Origin: Pseudomonadota bacterium
Lineage (GTDB): Bacteria > Pseudomonadota > Alphaproteobacteria > Rhizobiales > Tepidamorphaceae
Direction: 5' to 3'
DNA length: 8,298 nt
NCBI GenBank assembly: GCA_023435545.1
Contig: JAEYRQ010000547.1
Span: forward strand, 1 to 8,298
The notes under the pieces are model-generated. The model did not search any database and was not told where the DNA came from. It saw only the letters and a program-made list of their open reading frames with translations. Of the stretch, positions 6,341 through 8,298 are shown piece by piece; the stretch's first letter is position 1, and every line of letters begins with the position of its first letter. A program made the translations under genes and the position numbers.

Positions 6341-6550
6341 ATGAGCTTCAGCATATGGATCCGGCAGGCACATCGCTGGCTTGCGATCGCTTTCACGATT
6401 GCCGTCCTTGCCAACTTCGTCGTCATGGCACGTGGAGATCCCCCTGCCTGGGTGGTCTATTCGCCGCTCGGCCCACTGTTCCTGCTGCTGTTCACCGGCC
6501 TCTACATGTTCGTGCTGCCGCATGCGGTGCGGTGGCGCAAGGGGTCGTAA
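6341..6550 (+). CDS. Small two-helix inner-membrane protein of the ArsR/SRPBCC operon
   Basis: This 69-residue protein has two predicted transmembrane segments, about residues 12-29 (WLAIAFTIAVLANFVVMA) and 42-61 (PLGPLFLLLFTGLYMFVLPH). They are separated by a short loop (RGDPPAWVVYS). The start is IRQAHRW and the end is positively charged (RWRKGS), so both termini are probably cytoplasmic. It begins 37 bases after the SRPBCC stop with a very strong ribosome binding site, and there is no obvious promoter between them, so it is the third gene of the unit. I recall similar small membrane proteins beside ArsR-SRPBCC pairs in other Rhizobiales. I know of no assigned function. It could be a transport accessory, an anchor or a membrane sensor. 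Confidence 0.83.
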   Translation: MSFSIWIRQAHRWLAIAFTIAVLANFVVMARGDPPAWVVYSPLGPLFLLLFTGLYMFVLPHAVRWRKGS

Positions 6551-6552
6551 AG

Positions 6553-6569
6553 GTGAGGCTTCGGCTTAC
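6553..6569 (+). terminator. Weak hairpin with a TTCG loop after the three-gene unit
   Basis: AGGC (6556-6559) pairs with GCTT (6564-6567) around the very stable loop TTCG closed by C-G, and GT (6553-6554) pairs with AC (6568-6569) with one bulged base. It starts three bases after the stop codon of the small membrane protein. There is no T-run and the stem is short and holds a G-T pair, so a terminator role is only possible. The rest of 6551-6659 shows no clear promoter. Confidence 0.25.
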
Positions 6570-6659
6570 GCAACGGCTGGTGGCGATGTAGCATCCGCTC
6601 CGGCCGTGGCCCTGGCGATTCGGGTCGTGGCCTCGATACCTCATCATCGGAGACGGAAC

Positions 6660-6998
6660 ATGCGCATCCGACAGTTCGTTCTCGGACTGGGAGCAGCGAC
6701 ACTCGCAACCACGCTCGCCGCGGGCACGGCCTCGGCCTGGTGGGCCCATGGCGGCGGCTTCCACCCGGCCTATCATCCGGGCTACCACCCCGGCTATTAT
6801 CCCCACTACCGCCCGGTCCCCTATCCGGTGCCGGTCTATCACAACAACACCGGCGCCTTCGTCGGCGGACTGGCGGCGGGCGCCGTGGCGGGCGCAGCGA
6901 TCGGCGCGGCCGCGGCATCGAACCCCTATCCCTATCCGCAATACGGCTATCCGCCCTATTGCGGCTACGCCCCCTATCCGCCCTGCGCGCCGCAATGA
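6660..6998 (+). CDS. Secreted Tyr/Pro/His-rich glycine-zipper protein of unknown function
   Basis: This 112-residue protein starts with a clear signal peptide (MRIRQFVLGLGAATL..., cleavage likely after ASA at residue 26), so it is exported to the periplasm or envelope. The mature part has three regions. Residues 27-62 are rich in His, Pro, Tyr and Gly, with HPGY repeats (39-46). Residues 65-86 form a Gly/Ala zipper (GAFVGGLAAGAVAGAAIGAA) that could be a membrane-inserting hairpin. Residues 87-112 are a Pro/Tyr-rich tail (PYPYPQYGYPPY) with two cysteines, C101 and C109. The ATG has GGAGA (6649-6653) six bases upstream. Proteins like this are common but uncharacterised in Rhizobiales. The His-rich part could bind metal ions, but no known site is evident. 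Low-complexity composition means that similarity searches may mislead. Confidence 0.85.
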   Translation: MRIRQFVLGLGAATLATTLAAGTASAWWAHGGGFHPAYHPGYHPGYYPHYRPVPYPVPVYHNNTGAFVGGLAAGAVAGAAIGAAAASNPYPYPQYGYPPYCGYAPYPPCAPQ

Positions 6999-7027
6999 GG
7001 CAGGCCATGTACCCGGAGACCCATCAC

Positions 7028-7459
7028 ATGCGCATCACGGCGCTGATCCTCGCCGTCGGCGCAATCGCGTCCGGGCCCGCCTTCGGGCAGGCACAGTCTG
7101 GCGCCGCCGCGGCCGAACCACCGACGCCGCGCGTCGACTGCACCATCGAGACCGCCACGCTGTGCAAGGCGGACGGCTGCGAGGCATCCACCACGCTGGG
7201 TGACCTGACGCTGCCGGCGAGGGTGCTGGTCGACCAGGCCTCCAGCGTCATCGCCACGGTCGGCCCCGACGGGCTGCCGCACGTCACGCCGGTCCAGTCC
7301 CAGGCGATCTCGGCGGCCGGCACCGTCGTGCTGCAGGGCGTCGAGGGCACCGCCGGCTGGATGATGCACGGCTCGCCGTCTGACGAGGCGACGACCTTCA
7401 TCGTTGCCTCGAACCACAGCGCGCTGGTCGCGTTCGGAAGCTGCAAGCCGATCAAGTAG
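7028..7459 (+). CDS. Secreted protein of unknown function with four cysteines
   Basis: This 143-residue protein has a signal peptide (MRITALILAVGAIASGPAFG), with likely cleavage near residue 20 or 22. The mature protein carries four cysteines, C38, C46, C51 and C139. Three cluster near the N-terminus (VDCTIETATLCKADGCEA) and one lies near the C-terminus (AFGSCK), a pattern that suggests disulfides in a small periplasmic domain. The body is rich in alternating hydrophobic residues and probably all-beta. It resembles, from memory, small secreted rhizobial proteins ending in a similar FG-x-C motif, whose function is unknown. The start at 7028 has GGAG at 7015-7018 and gives a clean signal peptide. 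An in-frame ATG at 7007 would add seven residues (MYPETHH). It follows the glycine-zipper gene by 29 bases in the same orientation and may be co-transcribed. Confidence 0.85.
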   Translation: MRITALILAVGAIASGPAFGQAQSGAAAAEPPTPRVDCTIETATLCKADGCEASTTLGDLTLPARVLVDQASSVIATVGPDGLPHVTPVQSQAISAAGTVVLQGVEGTAGWMMHGSPSDEATTFIVASNHSALVAFGSCKPIK

Positions 7460-7480
7460 ACCGGCCAGCGTCCTCGCCGG

Positions 7481-7518
7481 GTCGTCCCGGAATGCCGCAG
7501 GAGCGGCCTCCGGGATCG
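7481..7518. repeat. Short palindromic intergenic repeat, third copy
   Basis: TCCCGGA (7485-7491) pairs with TCCGGGA (7509-7515), and GCCGC (7494-7498) pairs with GCGGC (7503-7507) around the loop AGGA. Aligned with 1005-1042, it keeps both ends (GTCxTCCCGGAA and TCCGGGATCG) and both inner arms, with a different loop. Like the first copy, it lies between two convergent genes, here the secreted-protein gene and the permease gene. A bidirectional terminator role is possible. Confidence 0.72.
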
Positions 7519-7544
7519 CCCGCAGCGGTGCCCCGCCGAAGCGC

Positions 7545-8237
7545 CTACCGCGCCAGTCTGAGATGCCGGGTCAGGCGTAGCTCCAGCCCGTTCCAGACGC
7601 GTCTGAGCGCCTCAACCATGATCAGGTAGAGCACCGCCGCCCACAGATAGACCTGGAAGTCGAACGAGCGGGCGAAGGCGAGCCGCGTCGTTCCCATCAG
7701 GTCGAAGACGGTGATGACGCTGGCGATGGCCGAGCCCTTGATCATCAGCACCACCTCGTTGCCGAGCGGGCGCAGCGCGATGATGTAGGCCTGCGGCAGG
7801 ATCACCTTCAGGTAGACGACCGGCATCCTCAGGCCCAGCGAGATCGCGGCCTCGGTCTGGCCGCGCGGCACGGCGAGGATGGCGCCGCGCAGGATCTCCG
7901 CCTGATAGGCCGACGTGTTCAGCGTGAAGGTGAACACCGCGCAGTAGAAGGCGTCGCGGAAGAACCACCACAGGCCGACCGATTCCAGCTCGGGGCGGAA
8001 CTGCCCGGCGCCGTAGTAGACCAGGAACACCTGCGCCAGCAGCGGCGTACCCCGGAAGAAGTAGACGTAGCCGAAGGCGAGCCAGCGCAGCGGGCCGATG
8101 CGGGAGATGCGCGCAAGCGCGACCGGAAACGCCATGAGCCCGCCGATCACGACCGAGATCGTGACGAGTTGCACCGTGACCCAGAGGCCGTCCAGCATCC
8201 GAGGCCCGTAGCGGGCGAGCAGGTCGAGGTCGATCAT
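7545..8237 (-). CDS. Polar amino acid ABC transporter permease, HisM/ArtM/OccM-like
   Basis: This 230-residue protein is one of two membrane subunits of a polar amino acid uptake ABC transporter (histidine/arginine/opine type). It has the family FRGTPLL motif at 61-67, the block NTSAYQAEILRGAI at 107-120, and the cytoplasmic EAA loop EAAISLGL (129-136) with conserved G135 and P148 (ILPQA), which docks on the ATPase subunit. About five transmembrane segments are expected: near 17-40, 53-76, 94-112, 145-175 (partly re-entrant) and 195-213. It resembles E. coli HisM over most of its length. The ATG at 8235-8237 has GGAGG on its strand (8243-8247), five bases upstream. It overlaps the stop of the HisQ-like gene by four bases. 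It is the last gene of its operon, since the next gene converges. The substrate cannot be read from the permease. Confidence 0.94.
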   Translation of the reverse strand: MIDLDLLARYGPRMLDGLWVTVQLVTISVVIGGLMAFPVALARISRIGPLRWLAFGYVYFFRGTPLLAQVFLVYYGAGQFRPELESVGLWWFFRDAFYCAVFTFTLNTSAYQAEILRGAILAVPRGQTEAAISLGLRMPVVYLKVILPQAYIIALRPLGNEVVLMIKGSAIASVITVFDLMGTTRLAFARSFDFQVYLWAAVLYLIMVEALRRVWNGLELRLTRHLRLAR

Positions 8238-8298
8238 GCCGTCCTCCGCTCGCCGCGCGCCGCCCAGCGCTCCACCCAGACGATGCCGATGCTCGAGA
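8234..8298 (-). CDS. C-terminal end of HisQ-like ABC transporter permease (partial)
   Basis: On the minus strand, the frame entering from base 8298 reads SSIGIVWVERWAARGERRTA and stops at TGA (8236-8234), which overlaps the ATG of the HisM-like gene as ATGA. Only 20 residues are visible. The short arginine-rich end after a hydrophobic/aromatic stretch fits the cytoplasmic C-terminus of the partner permease, which commonly precedes HisM. The identification rests mainly on operon position and the coupled overlap. Confidence 0.72.
   Translation of the reverse strand, partial: SSIGIVWVERWAARGERRTA

Noticed and set aside
6656..6684. GGAAC followed by GTT, resembling an EcfG general stress promoter
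   Set aside because: It overlaps the start codon and coding sequence of the glycine-zipper gene, with the downstream box inside the gene and an irregular spacing.
1..8298. CRISPR arrays, tRNA or rRNA genes, insertion sequences, phage genes
   Set aside because: No regularly spaced repeats, cloverleaf-like sequence, transposase motifs or integrase motifs were seen on either strand.

Overview
The window is GC-rich, gene-dense chromosomal DNA. It looks like an alphaproteobacterium, most likely of the Hyphomicrobiales (Rhizobiales). The base for this is the high G+C, a UvrD helicase and an adenine deaminase whose sequences resemble the rhizobial forms, a glycine-zipper secreted protein of a kind common in that order, and short CGTCATCCCGG-type palindromic repeats between genes. 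The organism was inferred by eye; no database search was possible.

Layout from left to right. Positions 1-201 hold the 3' end of a proline-rich, acidic-tailed protein, directly followed by fliP (203-970), a core protein of the flagellar type III export gate. A bipartite palindromic repeat (1004-1112) separates fliP from the convergent uvrD/pcrA-type DNA helicase gene (1177-3525, minus). Divergent from the helicase, after about 157 bp, is a full-length adenine deaminase gene (3683-5476, plus). A hairpin after ade runs into the promoter of a compact three-gene unit: an ArsR-family repressor (5573-5896), an AHSA1/SRPBCC ligand-binding protein overlapping it by 4 nt (5893-6303), and a 69-residue two-helix membrane protein (6341-6550). 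Two secreted proteins of unknown function follow (6660-6998 and 7028-7459). A further repeat of the same class lies at 7481-7518. The window ends in a minus-strand polar amino acid ABC transporter operon: a complete HisM-like permease (7545-8237) and the last 20 codons of the HisQ-like partner (8234-8298).

How the parts work together. Most genes are ordinary chromosomal functions: flagellar export, DNA repair, purine salvage and amino acid uptake. The most interesting segment is 5511-6550. Two perfect palindromes of the form ATAACC-N4-GGTTAT, 27 bp apart, cover the probable promoter of the ArsR/SRPBCC/membrane-protein unit. This geometry predicts tight autorepression by the ArsR protein. The SRPBCC protein may handle a small hydrophobic molecule, and the membrane protein has no assigned role. 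No tRNA, rRNA, CRISPR array, insertion sequence or prophage gene was seen. No gene-free stretch exceeds 300 bp.
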